64,000 bases of DNA from an uncultured SAR116 cluster alpha proteobacterium (GTDB lineage: Bacteria; Pseudomonadota; Alphaproteobacteria; Puniceispirillales; GCA-002684695): the NCBI GenBank assembly GCA_902532475.1, contig CACAIE010000005.1:1-64000 (forward strand). The letters are read 5' to 3'. The notes beneath the pieces are model-generated. The model was not told where the DNA came from and searched no databases. It worked only from the letters and a program-made list of their open reading frames with translations. This document shows, piece by piece, positions 50,730 to 60,562 of this stretch (positions within the stretch are counted from its first letter, which is position 1; each line of letters begins with the position of its first letter). The position numbers and the translations under genes are program-made.

Positions 50730-51443
50730 ATGAATCTTGAGTACACAATATTTATTGATTATGCGCCAACAATATTATTAGGGTTCTGGCTCACTCTAAA
50801 AATTGTAGTGTGCGCGATTGCAATGGGTATTCCATTGGGATTATTTCTTGCCCTTGGAAGAAGGTCTAATTTTGTATTCCTTAGTTTTTTATCTACAAGT
50901 TTTATTGAAATTTTTAGAAACACACCATTTATAATACAAGTATTTTTATTCTATTACGTTTTACCTTTTTATGGTCTTAGACTTTCAGCGGAATACGTTG
51001 GAATATTAGCTCTAGCAGCCTTTGGCAGTGCATATTTTGCTGAAATTATAAGGGCAGGAATAGACGCTGTACCTAAAGGTCAACTTGAAAGTGCACGAGC
51101 TATAGGCATGACTGATTGGCAGTCCATGAAAAATATAATATTACCACAAACTTTATCAATCGTGATACCGCCTTTAACTAATCAAACTTTAACTCTCATA
51201 AAGGAATCGGCTATATTATCAACAATTACAGTTCATGAATTGACAATGACAGGGCTGATGGTTCAAGGAGAGACATTTAGACCTTTTGAAGTTTTTATAA
51301 TGGTCGCTCTTCTTTATTGGGCTTTAAATGAAACAATTGCTACGATAATGAGGAGATTTGAAAAAAATATTAATAAGAATAGAAATACTGGGCCTACAAA
51401 TAATTCTAGTGCAATATTGAAACAAAATGAAAATACAAGATGA
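50730..51443 (+). CDS. Polar amino acid ABC transporter permease
   Basis: FRNTPFIIQVFLFYYVLP, LESARAIGMTDWQSMKNIILPQ. Confidence 0.94.
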   Translation: MNLEYTIFIDYAPTILLGFWLTLKIVVCAIAMGIPLGLFLALGRRSNFVFLSFLSTSFIEIFRNTPFIIQVFLFYYVLPFYGLRLSAEYVGILALAAFGSAYFAEIIRAGIDAVPKGQLESARAIGMTDWQSMKNIILPQTLSIVIPPLTNQTLTLIKESAILSTITVHELTMTGLMVQGETFRPFEVFIMVALLYWALNETIATIMRRFEKNINKNRNTGPTNNSSAILKQNENTR

Positions 51444-52216
51444 CTTTAAATTTTCTAGAACTTAAAGGACTCCATAAAAAGTTTGGAGATATTACAGCAT
51501 TAAATAATGTCTCTTTAAATGTATCAAAAGGAGAGGTAATATTTATTATTGGGCCAAGTGGCTGTGGAAAAAGCACTCTGTTGAGAGCAGTAAATTGGCT
51601 TACTCCCCCAGATAAAGGTGAGGTTTGGTTGGAAGGTGATATTGTTGGATCTTTATCTTCCAAACTAACGATTGAAGAATCCAAATTATTGAATAGTTTC
51701 CGTGCAAAAATGGGAATGGTTTTTCAACAATTTAATGTTTGGCCTCATTTAAACGCATTAGAAAATGTAGTCAGAGCTCAAATGGTAGTGGCTAAGAGAA
51801 ACAAAGCTGAATCTGAAGTCAAGGCTTTAAAGATTTTAGATGAAGTTGGCTTATCTGATAAAATAAACGAATGGCCAGATAATCTTTCTGGAGGGCAAAA
51901 GCAAAGATTGGCTATAGCCAGATCTTTGGCTATGGATCCTATATTAATGCTACTTGATGAACCGACCTCTGCACTAGACCCTGAACTTGTCGGAGAGGTT
52001 TTGTCTGTTTTAAGGCGGTTAGTAAATAATGGAATGACAATGCTAATAGTTACTCATGAATTAGGTTTTGCTTCTAAATTTGGAGACCGAATAGTGTTTA
52101 TGGATGGCGGTGAAATTATTGAAGAAGGAATTCCAGAAAAAATTCTTAAAACACCTAAAACTCAAAGACTAAAAATGTTTTTAGAAAAACTTAATATTAC
52201 TTCCTTTAAACAATAG
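51440..52216 (+). CDS. Amino acid ABC transporter ATP-binding protein (GlnQ-type)
   Basis: GPSGCGKSTLLRAVNWL, NLSGGQKQRLAIARSLAMDP, LLDEPTSALDPEL. Confidence 0.95.
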   Translation: MTLNFLELKGLHKKFGDITALNNVSLNVSKGEVIFIIGPSGCGKSTLLRAVNWLTPPDKGEVWLEGDIVGSLSSKLTIEESKLLNSFRAKMGMVFQQFNVWPHLNALENVVRAQMVVAKRNKAESEVKALKILDEVGLSDKINEWPDNLSGGQKQRLAIARSLAMDPILMLLDEPTSALDPELVGEVLSVLRRLVNNGMTMLIVTHELGFASKFGDRIVFMDGGEIIEEGIPEKILKTPKTQRLKMFLEKLNITSFKQ

Positions 52217-52266
52217 GAAAAAAATTTTAATTAATTTTTATAAAATATAAAAAAAAGAAAAATTAT

Positions 52267-53238
52267 ATGTCAAATAAGCTTACTACTCCTCCAACAAATC
52301 AATTTCAGAGTATTCAGTACTCTGATTTTCATGACTTTCCAATAGTAACTGACTTAGATAATTTTGAAGCTGATATAGCATTTTTAGGCATCCCTTTTGG
52401 GGATCCTTATTCTATGGGTGAAGCCAGTAATGACCAGTGTACGGCTCCAACCCATATCAGGAGATACCGTGAAAGAGCTTTGTCAGGACTTGACAGATAC
52501 GACTTCGATATTGGTGGAACTCTTTTAAATGGTGAGGATATTAGAGTTGTTGATTGTGGAGATGTTATCGGAGAAGCAAAAGATGTGGCCGGCAATCATG
52601 ACCGTTCTGAGCAAGCAGTCAGAAAAGTTTTATCTTCTGGCGCTTTACCTATCATTCTGGGTGGTGACCATGCGATTCCTATACCCGTTTTCAGAGCATT
52701 TGAAAATCATGGACCCATTACATTAGTTCAGGTAGACGCCCATATCGACTGGAGGGATGTTTTTCATGGAGTAAGTTATGGTCTATCAAGTGTCATCAGA
52801 AGAGCGTCAGAAATGGATCATATTAATGAAATTTTTCAGATTGGCCTTCGTTCAGCTGGTAGCGCCAGACCAGAAGAGGCGCAAGCAGCACTAGATTATG
52901 GAGCCAATTTAATTTCTGATATAGAACTTCAGGAAGTTGGGATGAAAGCTATTTTAGACAGAATTCCAGACGGCCATAATTACTACCTTACTATCGATGC
53001 AGATGGTGTAGATCCAACAATTATGCCTGCAGTTGCTGGACCTGCACCAGGTGGAGTGAATTACTCACAGATGAGAACCCTCATACAAGGGTTGGTAAAT
53101 AAAGGTAAGGTACTAGGAATGGATATTGTCGAAATAACTCCAAGTAAGGATGTTAATGGTATAACGGCTATTACTGCTGGTAGGTTTATAAGCAATTTAA
53201 TTGGCTCTGCTGTAAGAGCTGGATACTTCAAAAAATAG
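52267..53238 (+). CDS. Ureohydrolase (agmatinase family), tandem copy 1
   Basis: ILGGDHAIPIP, QVDAHIDWRD, TIDADGVDPTIMPAV. Confidence 0.93.
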   Translation: MSNKLTTPPTNQFQSIQYSDFHDFPIVTDLDNFEADIAFLGIPFGDPYSMGEASNDQCTAPTHIRRYRERALSGLDRYDFDIGGTLLNGEDIRVVDCGDVIGEAKDVAGNHDRSEQAVRKVLSSGALPIILGGDHAIPIPVFRAFENHGPITLVQVDAHIDWRDVFHGVSYGLSSVIRRASEMDHINEIFQIGLRSAGSARPEEAQAALDYGANLISDIELQEVGMKAILDRIPDGHNYYLTIDADGVDPTIMPAVAGPAPGGVNYSQMRTLIQGLVNKGKVLGMDIVEITPSKDVNGITAITAGRFISNLIGSAVRAGYFKK

Positions 53239-53249
53239 TAATTTATAAA
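52326..53249 (+). repeat. 924-bp direct repeat, unit 1 (partner 53306-54229)
   Basis: Aligned by eye at constant offset 980; differences seen only at 52468, 52483 and 52484. Confidence 0.93.
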
Positions 53250-53261
53250 GGAGATACAAAT

Positions 53262-54218
53262 ATGTCAAATCGGCTAACCGTACCACCAAAAAAGGAATTT
53301 CAAAGTTTTCATGACTTTCCAATAGTAACTGACTTAGATAATTTTGAAGCTGATATAGCATTTTTAGGCATCCCTTTTGGGGATCCTTATTCTATGGGTG
53401 AAGCCAGTAATGACCAGTGTACGGCTCCAACCCATATCAGGAGATACTGTGAAAGAGCTTTGCGAGGACTTGACAGATACGACTTCGATATTGGTGGAAC
53501 TCTTTTAAATGGTGAGGATATTAGAGTTGTTGATTGTGGAGATGTTATCGGAGAAGCAAAAGATGTGGCCGGCAATCATGACCGTTCTGAGCAAGCAGTC
53601 AGAAAAGTTTTATCTTCTGGCGCTTTACCTATCATTCTGGGTGGTGACCATGCGATTCCTATACCCGTTTTCAGAGCATTTGAAAATCATGGACCCATTA
53701 CATTAGTTCAGGTAGACGCCCATATCGACTGGAGGGATGTTTTTCATGGAGTAAGTTATGGTCTATCAAGTGTCATCAGAAGAGCGTCAGAAATGGATCA
53801 TATTAATGAAATTTTTCAGATTGGCCTTCGTTCAGCTGGTAGCGCCAGACCAGAAGAGGCGCAAGCAGCACTAGATTATGGAGCCAATTTAATTTCTGAT
53901 ATAGAACTTCAGGAAGTTGGGATGAAAGCTATTTTAGACAGAATTCCAGACGGCCATAATTACTACCTTACTATCGATGCAGATGGTGTAGATCCAACAA
54001 TTATGCCTGCAGTTGCTGGACCTGCACCAGGTGGAGTGAATTACTCACAGATGAGAACCCTCATACAAGGGTTGGTAAATAAAGGTAAGGTACTAGGAAT
54101 GGATATTGTCGAAATAACTCCAAGTAAGGATGTTAATGGTATAACGGCTATTACTGCTGGTAGGTTTATAAGCAATTTAATTGGCTCTGCTGTAAGAGCT
54201 GGATACTTCAAAAAATAG
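53262..54218 (+). CDS. Ureohydrolase (agmatinase family), tandem copy 2
   Basis: Same motifs; protein identical to copy 1 after the first ~20 residues except two substitutions. Confidence 0.93.
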   Translation: MSNRLTVPPKKEFQSFHDFPIVTDLDNFEADIAFLGIPFGDPYSMGEASNDQCTAPTHIRRYCERALRGLDRYDFDIGGTLLNGEDIRVVDCGDVIGEAKDVAGNHDRSEQAVRKVLSSGALPIILGGDHAIPIPVFRAFENHGPITLVQVDAHIDWRDVFHGVSYGLSSVIRRASEMDHINEIFQIGLRSAGSARPEEAQAALDYGANLISDIELQEVGMKAILDRIPDGHNYYLTIDADGVDPTIMPAVAGPAPGGVNYSQMRTLIQGLVNKGKVLGMDIVEITPSKDVNGITAITAGRFISNLIGSAVRAGYFKK

Positions 54219-54229
54219 TAATTTATAAA
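53306..54229 (+). repeat. 924-bp direct repeat, unit 2 (partner 52326-53249)
   Basis: As above. Confidence 0.93.
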
Positions 54230-54270
54230 ATTCAATTTTAATCCTAACCATATAATATACAGGGTCATTA

Positions 54271-55635
54271 ATGAAATTTGAAAATCTGGTCATAGAAAAA
54301 CTTGCAAAGGGAATTATTCATTTAAACTCGATTACATTTCCTGAGAATGTCATAAGCATAGCTAAAGAATTAATTGTTGATATTTCAGGAGTTACTTTGG
54401 CAGGATCTTGCACAAGCTCTGCGCACTCAATCTTTGATGCAGCCTCAGAAATTTATTCATCAGGAAATTGCAATGTAATTGGTCGAAACAAATCAATTAA
54501 TCCTTCAGGTGCTGCGTTTATAAATGGAGCATCGGCTCACTCTCTAGACTTTGATGACAATTGTTACGCAGGCGTCGTGCATGGTTCAGCTGTTGTTTTC
54601 CCAGCTGTTTTAGCTTTTGCCCAATACAAAGCTTTGTCAGGTTTAGATTTATTAAAAAGTTTTATAATCGGCTTAGAAATAGAGTTTGCCGTAGCCAAAG
54701 CTTTTTCAAATAATATTTATGACAAAGGCTGGTGGACAACTTCAGTGCTGGGCTCAGTTGGAAGTGCAGCAGGCGTGGCTTCTTTAGCTAAAATGGATAC
54801 CAAAGAAATTGAGAACGCTCTTTCATTAGCAATTTCTGGTGTGGGTGCAACTCGAGCTGTTCGTGGAACCAATGCAAAACACTACTATTGCGGGCGTGCA
54901 GCAGAAAATGGAATTGTGTCTAATAGTTTGGCAATGAAAGGCGCAATAGGTCCTTTAGATGTTTTTGAAGATAGGAATGGTATCATTTCTATCCTTAACG
55001 ATAACGTTTTTGATCACTCGTACATCAATGATATTGGTAAAGAATTTGGCTTATTAAACCCTGGAGTGGATATAAAAAAATATCCTGTTTGCTACGCAAG
55101 TCATGCAGCAGCTGATGGGGTAAATTCGATTATAAAGTCTAATAATATCACAATTGAAAATATTGATACTATTATTTGCACAGTGCCTCCCATAATAGCT
55201 TCAAATCTTACTTTTCATAACCCAAAAACAGTAAAAGAAGCCCAATTTAGTTTGGAATTTGCAATTGCCATAATCTTAAAATATGGAGACATAAAATTAG
55301 AACATTTAAGTTCTGACTGCATTATGAATTCAGATATTCAAAACCTAATCAATAAAGTTAAAATGTGTGTCGGCAAACTACCAAAAAACGTTAAGTCATC
55401 TAGAGGTATCTGCCCTGAATGGTCAAATGTAGAATTGTTTACAAGTAGTGGTGAACGTCATGAGAAATTTATTGGGGCCCCTTTGGGTTCCTCTATCAAT
55501 CCCCTGTCAGAAAAAATGCTTTATAAAAAATTTGATTCTTGTGTAAAATTTTCCAAAATCAATTTAGTAACAAAAACCATTTATGAAAAACTGATTAACA
55601 TTGAAAAAGTTAAAAATTGCCAGGAATTATTTTAA
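54271..55635 (+). CDS. MmgE/PrpD family protein
   Basis: FINGASAHSLDFDDNCYAGVVHGSAVVFPAVLAFAQ, HAAADGVNSIIK. Confidence 0.9.
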   Translation: MKFENLVIEKLAKGIIHLNSITFPENVISIAKELIVDISGVTLAGSCTSSAHSIFDAASEIYSSGNCNVIGRNKSINPSGAAFINGASAHSLDFDDNCYAGVVHGSAVVFPAVLAFAQYKALSGLDLLKSFIIGLEIEFAVAKAFSNNIYDKGWWTTSVLGSVGSAAGVASLAKMDTKEIENALSLAISGVGATRAVRGTNAKHYYCGRAAENGIVSNSLAMKGAIGPLDVFEDRNGIISILNDNVFDHSYINDIGKEFGLLNPGVDIKKYPVCYASHAAADGVNSIIKSNNITIENIDTIICTVPPIIASNLTFHNPKTVKEAQFSLEFAIAIILKYGDIKLEHLSSDCIMNSDIQNLINKVKMCVGKLPKNVKSSRGICPEWSNVELFTSSGERHEKFIGAPLGSSINPLSEKMLYKKFDSCVKFSKINLVTKTIYEKLINIEKVKNCQELF

Positions 55636-55686
55636 ATAATTCGGTATGCGCAAATAAGTAGTGATAAAATCTTTTTCACACGGGCA

Positions 55687-56085
55687 CTATCTTTGTAAAA
55701 CTGCGGTGGCTTCAATTTCAACCAACGCCTCGTCTTCGATCAGATTTGCAACAACCACCATAGTCATAGCTGGGAAATGTTTGCCCATAACTCGGCGGTA
55801 GGACTGTCCAACCTCTCGCTGACGGGCCAGATATTCCTTCTTATCCTTAACATACCAGGTGAGGCGGGTGATATCAGTGATTTGCCCGCCAGCTTTTTCA
55901 ACCACAGTGATGATGTTTTGGAGCGTCTGTTCCGTCTGGCCAATAAAATCATGGGTTTCAAAAATCTGCTGGGAATTCCAACCAATTTGTCCGCCAACAA
56001 ACAGTTGACCATCCTTGGACAGAATGCCGTTTGCATACCCCTTTGCAGGAGCCCAGTTTTCTGGTGAAATTTCTTTATGTGTCAT
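55687..56085 (-). CDS. RidA-family (YjgF/YER057c/UK114) protein
   Basis: GYANGILSKDGQLFVGGQIGWN, QTLQNIITVVEKAGGQITDITRLTWYV, ALVEIEATAVL. Confidence 0.92.
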   Translation of the reverse strand: MTHKEISPENWAPAKGYANGILSKDGQLFVGGQIGWNSQQIFETHDFIGQTEQTLQNIITVVEKAGGQITDITRLTWYVKDKKEYLARQREVGQSYRRVMGKHFPAMTMVVVANLIEDEALVEIEATAVLQR

Positions 56086-56490
56086 TCAGATCTCCCTTTT
56101 CAAATAAGAAATAAAGGCCGTGCGTAAATCACGAGACCAGATTGAAGGTTTTCCAGCGTTGTCAACATTGACCAAAGTCGCCGTAAAGTGAACCCTGTCT
56201 TCACTGGCACATTTAGTCCGGATCGACAGAGACATACTGGCATTGCCAACTTTTGTGACATTAAGATCTAAGTGGAGAAGATCACCATGGCGGCTGGGAC
56301 GCAAAAACCGAGTTTCGATTTTTGCAGTTGGAACCCCGCCCGAGACATGGACAAGTTCAAACGGGTGTCCAATGTGATCAAAAAATGCCTCAACACAATC
56401 TGACATCATCTCGAAATAACGCGGATAAAAAACAATCCCTGCAGGATCACAATGTTTGAACAAAACCTTTTGATTAAAACAAAACGCCAT
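56086..56490 (-). CDS. Acyl-CoA thioesterase (4HBT family)
   Basis: VLFKHCDPAGIVFYPRYFEMMSDCVEAFF. Confidence 0.92.
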   Translation of the reverse strand: MAFCFNQKVLFKHCDPAGIVFYPRYFEMMSDCVEAFFDHIGHPFELVHVSGGVPTAKIETRFLRPSRHGDLLHLDLNVTKVGNASMSLSIRTKCASEDRVHFTATLVNVDNAGKPSIWSRDLRTAFISYLKREI

Positions 56491-56507
56491 CTAGAAATCC
56501 CCTAAGA

Positions 56508-58130
56508 TCATGTTTTGTCTCCAAGTCGAAAACGCTGTACTTTACCGGTTGCGGTTTTGGGAAGTTCTTTAATGAATTTTATAGAACGTGGGTATTTGAA
56601 TGGAGCAATCGTGGCCTTAACGTGTTCCTGAAGCAGGACGGTCATTGCCTCATCCGGGTTAAACCCTTCAGACAGAACTACATGCGCTTGGACAATGGAT
56701 CCACGCTCATCGTTCGAAACGCCGATCACACCACATTCGGCGACCGCTTCGTGAGACAACAACGCGGCCTCAACCTCGGGTCCTGCGATGTTATAACCAG
56801 AAGAAATTATCATGTCGTCATTACGGGCAGTAAAATGAAGATAGTCGTCTTTGTCCATCACAAAAGTGTCACCAGTGATGTTCCAGCCATTTTGAACATA
56901 GATATCCTGCTTTTCTCCACCCAGATAACGACAGCCTGTAGGGCCTCGAACGGCCAGGCGGCCAGGCTCACCTCGTGACTGTTCTTTGCCAGCATCGTCA
57001 ATGATCTTTACCTGATATCCCGTTACAACTTTTCCGGTGCACGCGGGCCTGTGATCATCAAACCGGTTAGATACAAAAATATGCAACATCTCGGTTGCTC
57101 CGATCCCGTCCAGCATTGGTTTGCCAGTTTTTTTCATCCATTCCTCGTAAACCGGAGCGGGCAGAGTTTCACCAGCTGATACGGCGGCACGCAAACTGGA
57201 TAAATCTGCGCCATCGTCCATGGCACGTATCATTAAGCGATAAGCAGTGGGGGCGGTGAAACAAACAGTTGCTTTGTATTTCTCGATAATCTCTATCATG
57301 TTCGGCGGAGAGGCGGTTTCCAGCAACGTCGCTGCCGCGCCAAAACGCAATGGAAAGATTGCCAAACCACCCAGCCCAAAAGTAAAGGCTAGTGGTGGCG
57401 AGCCAACAAAAACATCTTTAGGAGTGACACCCAAAACCTCTTTGGCATATCCATCCGCGATTATAAGCAAATCGCGGTGAAAATGCATTGTTGCTTTGGG
57501 ATCGCCAGTGGTGCCCGATGTGAATCCCAATAGAGCCACGTCATCTCGTGCAGTTTCAATGGGATCAAACCTGACAGATTTTTCCAGTGCCAACCGATCT
57601 AGTTCGGCATCGTGGTTGGAGGTTCCGTCAAAGCCAACCACGTATTTCAAAAATGCTGAAGTCTTTGCGCACGACGACAATTCATCCATCAACCGCGTGT
57701 CACAAAGTGCATGGGTGATTTCAGCTTTGTCAATAATCTTGCCCAGTTCACTCGCGCGTAACATTGGCATGGTATTTACCACCACTGCACCTGCCTTGGT
57801 GGCCGCCAACCAACATGCGACCATCGCCGGGTTGTTGGCAGAGCGAATCAACACACGATTGCCCGGCTTCACACCTAAGTCGTTAACCAGCGCATGGGCC
57901 AATCGGTTTGTCCAGTCGCTGAGCTCTTTGTAAGTCCGTTGCCGGCCATTGCCGATCAGTGCTGTGTGATCACCAAAACCGCGAGCAACCATCGCATCGG
58001 TTAACTCCACCGCTGCATTAATCTTCTGCGGGTAATCAAATCCGTCCAGCAAAAACTCAGGTTGAGTGGCTGGATCGGGCAAATTATCCCGCGCAAATGT
58101 GTCTACATGTCCGGTATAGTTGTCCATCAT
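56508..58130 (-). CDS. AMP-dependent aryl-CoA ligase, probably 2-aminobenzoate-CoA ligase
   Basis: LLGFTSGTTGDPKATMHFHRD, GATEMLHIF, GWNITGDTF, PKTATGKVQRF; gene context. Confidence 0.85.
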   Translation of the reverse strand: MMDNYTGHVDTFARDNLPDPATQPEFLLDGFDYPQKINAAVELTDAMVARGFGDHTALIGNGRQRTYKELSDWTNRLAHALVNDLGVKPGNRVLIRSANNPAMVACWLAATKAGAVVVNTMPMLRASELGKIIDKAEITHALCDTRLMDELSSCAKTSAFLKYVVGFDGTSNHDAELDRLALEKSVRFDPIETARDDVALLGFTSGTTGDPKATMHFHRDLLIIADGYAKEVLGVTPKDVFVGSPPLAFTFGLGGLAIFPLRFGAAATLLETASPPNMIEIIEKYKATVCFTAPTAYRLMIRAMDDGADLSSLRAAVSAGETLPAPVYEEWMKKTGKPMLDGIGATEMLHIFVSNRFDDHRPACTGKVVTGYQVKIIDDAGKEQSRGEPGRLAVRGPTGCRYLGGEKQDIYVQNGWNITGDTFVMDKDDYLHFTARNDDMIISSGYNIAGPEVEAALLSHEAVAECGVIGVSNDERGSIVQAHVVLSEGFNPDEAMTVLLQEHVKATIAPFKYPRSIKFIKELPKTATGKVQRFRLGDKT

Positions 58131-59287
58131 ACTGCTCCTCTGAATAGGTCTAATGTTTGCCGTGCAATAACAAGGCGTTGAACGTCCGATGCACCCTCGT
58201 AGATGCGTAAGGCGCGAATATCGCGGTAAAGTTCTTCAACCTTACTGCCTCTGCGGACGCCATCGCCTCCATGCAGTTGAACTGCGCGATCAATCACCAG
58301 TTGTGCCTGATCGGTTGAAAACAGCTTTGCCATTGCTGCCTCGCGGGTCACACGGGGCACACCAGTGTCCTTGGTCCAAGCCGCACGATAAATCAAAAGT
58401 GCACTGGCATCGACATCCATTGCCATGTCGGCAATATGACCCTTCACCATTTGTAGATCGAAGAGAGGCGCGTTTTGGATGTGCCGGGTGGTAACACGCA
58501 CCAATGTTTCGTCCAACGCGCGGCGGGCAAAACCCAAAGCAGCAGCAGCCACTGTCGAACGAAACACGTCAAGGACCGCCATGGCAATCTTAAATCCTTG
58601 GCCAGGGGCACCAATCATAGCTGATTTAGGCACACGCATATCTGTAAAGCGCAATTTGCCCAAAGGGTGTGGGGCGATAGTTTGCAAACGTTCAATAACT
58701 TCAAATCCATCAATGTCAGGTGTAACAATAAAGGCACTCATTCCGCGAGCACCCTTTGCTTCTCCAGTATGAGCGAAGACTGTGTAAACATCCGCAATCC
58801 CACCGTTCGAAATCCAAGTTTTTTCACCATTGAAGACATAGTGGTCTCCGTCTTCGGTGGCGGTCATGTTAGAGTTCGCAACATCTGACCCTGATTGCGG
58901 TTCAGTCAAAGCGAACGCCGCCAAGGCTTTTCCGGTGCGTGTCAGCGGTAACCATTCCTCTTGTTGAATAGCATTGCCAAAAAGCGAAATTGCACCAGTA
59001 CCTAGCCCTTGCATCGCAAACGCAAAATCGGCAAGACCATCATAGCGCGCTAGCGTTTCCCGGCTCAGACACAAGGTTCGCACATCAAGTGTTTCGCCCC
59101 CCTGAGCAGCGGTTTCTTTAAGCCATCCATCATCTCCGAGGGACCTTACGAGTGCAATGCAGGCCGCGTCAGTATCGCTGTGGTCCACTTTTGTGACAGC
59201 AGTGGATACCCATGCTTCAAGGCGTTTTGTATAGTCGCGATGTCTATCCTCAAAGAACGGCCAAGTCAGAAAAGTTTGATCTGCCAT
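58127..59287 (-). CDS. Acyl-CoA dehydrogenase
   Basis: AFALTEPQSGSDVANSNMTA, GEKTWISNGG, QLHGGDGVRRGSKVEELYRDIRALRIYEGASDVQ. Confidence 0.93.
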   Translation of the reverse strand: MADQTFLTWPFFEDRHRDYTKRLEAWVSTAVTKVDHSDTDAACIALVRSLGDDGWLKETAAQGGETLDVRTLCLSRETLARYDGLADFAFAMQGLGTGAISLFGNAIQQEEWLPLTRTGKALAAFALTEPQSGSDVANSNMTATEDGDHYVFNGEKTWISNGGIADVYTVFAHTGEAKGARGMSAFIVTPDIDGFEVIERLQTIAPHPLGKLRFTDMRVPKSAMIGAPGQGFKIAMAVLDVFRSTVAAAALGFARRALDETLVRVTTRHIQNAPLFDLQMVKGHIADMAMDVDASALLIYRAAWTKDTGVPRVTREAAMAKLFSTDQAQLVIDRAVQLHGGDGVRRGSKVEELYRDIRALRIYEGASDVQRLVIARQTLDLFRGAV

Positions 59288-60108
59288 CAGTCGCCCTCGA
59301 AAATCGGTTTTTTTCTAGCGACAAAAGCGCTGTAGGCGCGCTTGAAGTCTTCGGTCTGCATGCAGATCGCCTGTGCCTGGGCTTCGGCTTCAATAGCCTG
59401 TTCAATCGACATCGACCATTCCTGTGCTAGCATTGTCTTGGTCATCATGTGGGCGAAATTCGGCCCAGCAGCAATACGTTTAGCCATTTCCTGTGTCGCT
59501 TTCTCTAACTCTTCAACAGATACGATCTGATTGAAAAAACCCCAGTCAAAGCCTTCCTGAGCTGACATAGATCGTCCGGAATAAAGCAATTCGGAGGCAC
59601 GACCCTGACCGATGATCCGTGGCAAAATCGCACAGGCTCCCATGTCACAACCCGCTAGTCCTACGCGCGTGAACAAAAACGCGGTCTTTGCCTCGTGTGT
59701 GGCGATACGCAAATCGGAACACATCGCAATGATTGCACCAGCTCCAACACAGACGCCATCAACAGACGCAATGACAGGCTTTCTGCAGTGCAAGATTGCC
59801 TTAACCAAATCACCGGTCATGCGGGTGAAGGCCAGTAGCTCTTTCATATTCATCCGCGTCAGAGGCCCGATGATGTCATAAACATCTCCGCCTGAGCTAA
59901 AATTTCCACCATTTGAGCCAAATATTACTACATCGACATCGTCAAGATAGGAAAGATTGAGGAACCATTCACGTAACGCAGCGTAACTTTCGAAAGTCAG
60001 GGGATTTTTCCTGTCCGGTCGGTCTAGGGAAACGGTTGCAACACGATTTTTCAATTGAAGTAAAAAATGCTTTGGGGTCTCAGTCATCGTCTGTAACCTC
60101 TTTTCCAA
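59287..60108 (-). CDS. Enoyl-CoA hydratase/isomerase family protein
   Basis: [48 protein letters not shown]. Start may be internal (MTETPKHF). Confidence 0.92.
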   Translation of the reverse strand: MEKRLQTMTETPKHFLLQLKNRVATVSLDRPDRKNPLTFESYAALREWFLNLSYLDDVDVVIFGSNGGNFSSGGDVYDIIGPLTRMNMKELLAFTRMTGDLVKAILHCRKPVIASVDGVCVGAGAIIAMCSDLRIATHEAKTAFLFTRVGLAGCDMGACAILPRIIGQGRASELLYSGRSMSAQEGFDWGFFNQIVSVEELEKATQEMAKRIAAGPNFAHMMTKTMLAQEWSMSIEQAIEAEAQAQAICMQTEDFKRAYSAFVARKKPIFEGD

Positions 60109-60562
60109 TAGTTAAAGTTCTGGCCAGCAAAGTGGAGATTTCTGAACAGGTTTCTGTATCCTGGCCCCCTAGCATTTCACTGACCCATATCTCGTGGGTA
60201 GCAGCTTGTTTTAAAAACTCGTCGATGCCCTTTTGGGTTAAACGAACTCGGTAAGCGCGCCGATCTCCTGGTACACTCTCCCTGAGCATAAAACCATCTT
60301 TGGACAAACGATCCACAATGCCAGTTACGTTACCATTGGACACTAGCAGCATCCTCGACAACTCGCTCATCTTCAACCCGCTTTGATTGTTGTAGAGAGC
60401 CGACATCACATCGAACCGGGGCAATGTCGTGGAAAATGTCACACGCAACCGCTCGCGCAACTCCGCTTCTATAAGCCGGTTAGTTTTGAGCAAGCGTAGC
60501 CAAAGACGCAGAGGCTCTTTGGAAATCGGCTCCAGTGAAGGGTTTTTTTTTGGATGTTGCAT
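60080..60562 (-). CDS. MarR-family transcriptional regulator
   Basis: [66 protein letters not shown]. Confidence 0.93.
   Translation of the reverse strand: MQHPKKNPSLEPISKEPLRLWLRLLKTNRLIEAELRERLRVTFSTTLPRFDVMSALYNNQSGLKMSELSRMLLVSNGNVTGIVDRLSKDGFMLRESVPGDRRAYRVRLTQKGIDEFLKQAATHEIWVSEMLGGQDTETCSEISTLLARTLTIGKEVTDDD

Noticed and set aside
52529-53706. Identical 65-aa plus-strand ORFs at 52529 and 53509 and the matching 62-aa minus ORFs
   Set aside because: Out-of-frame readings of the duplicated ureohydrolase genes; identity is explained by the DNA repeat.
57247-59881. Numerous plus-strand ORFs opposite the island genes (e.g. 57496-57933, 58189-58494, 59612-59881)
   Set aside because: Typical antisense ORFs in GC-richer DNA; minus-strand genes have clear family motifs.
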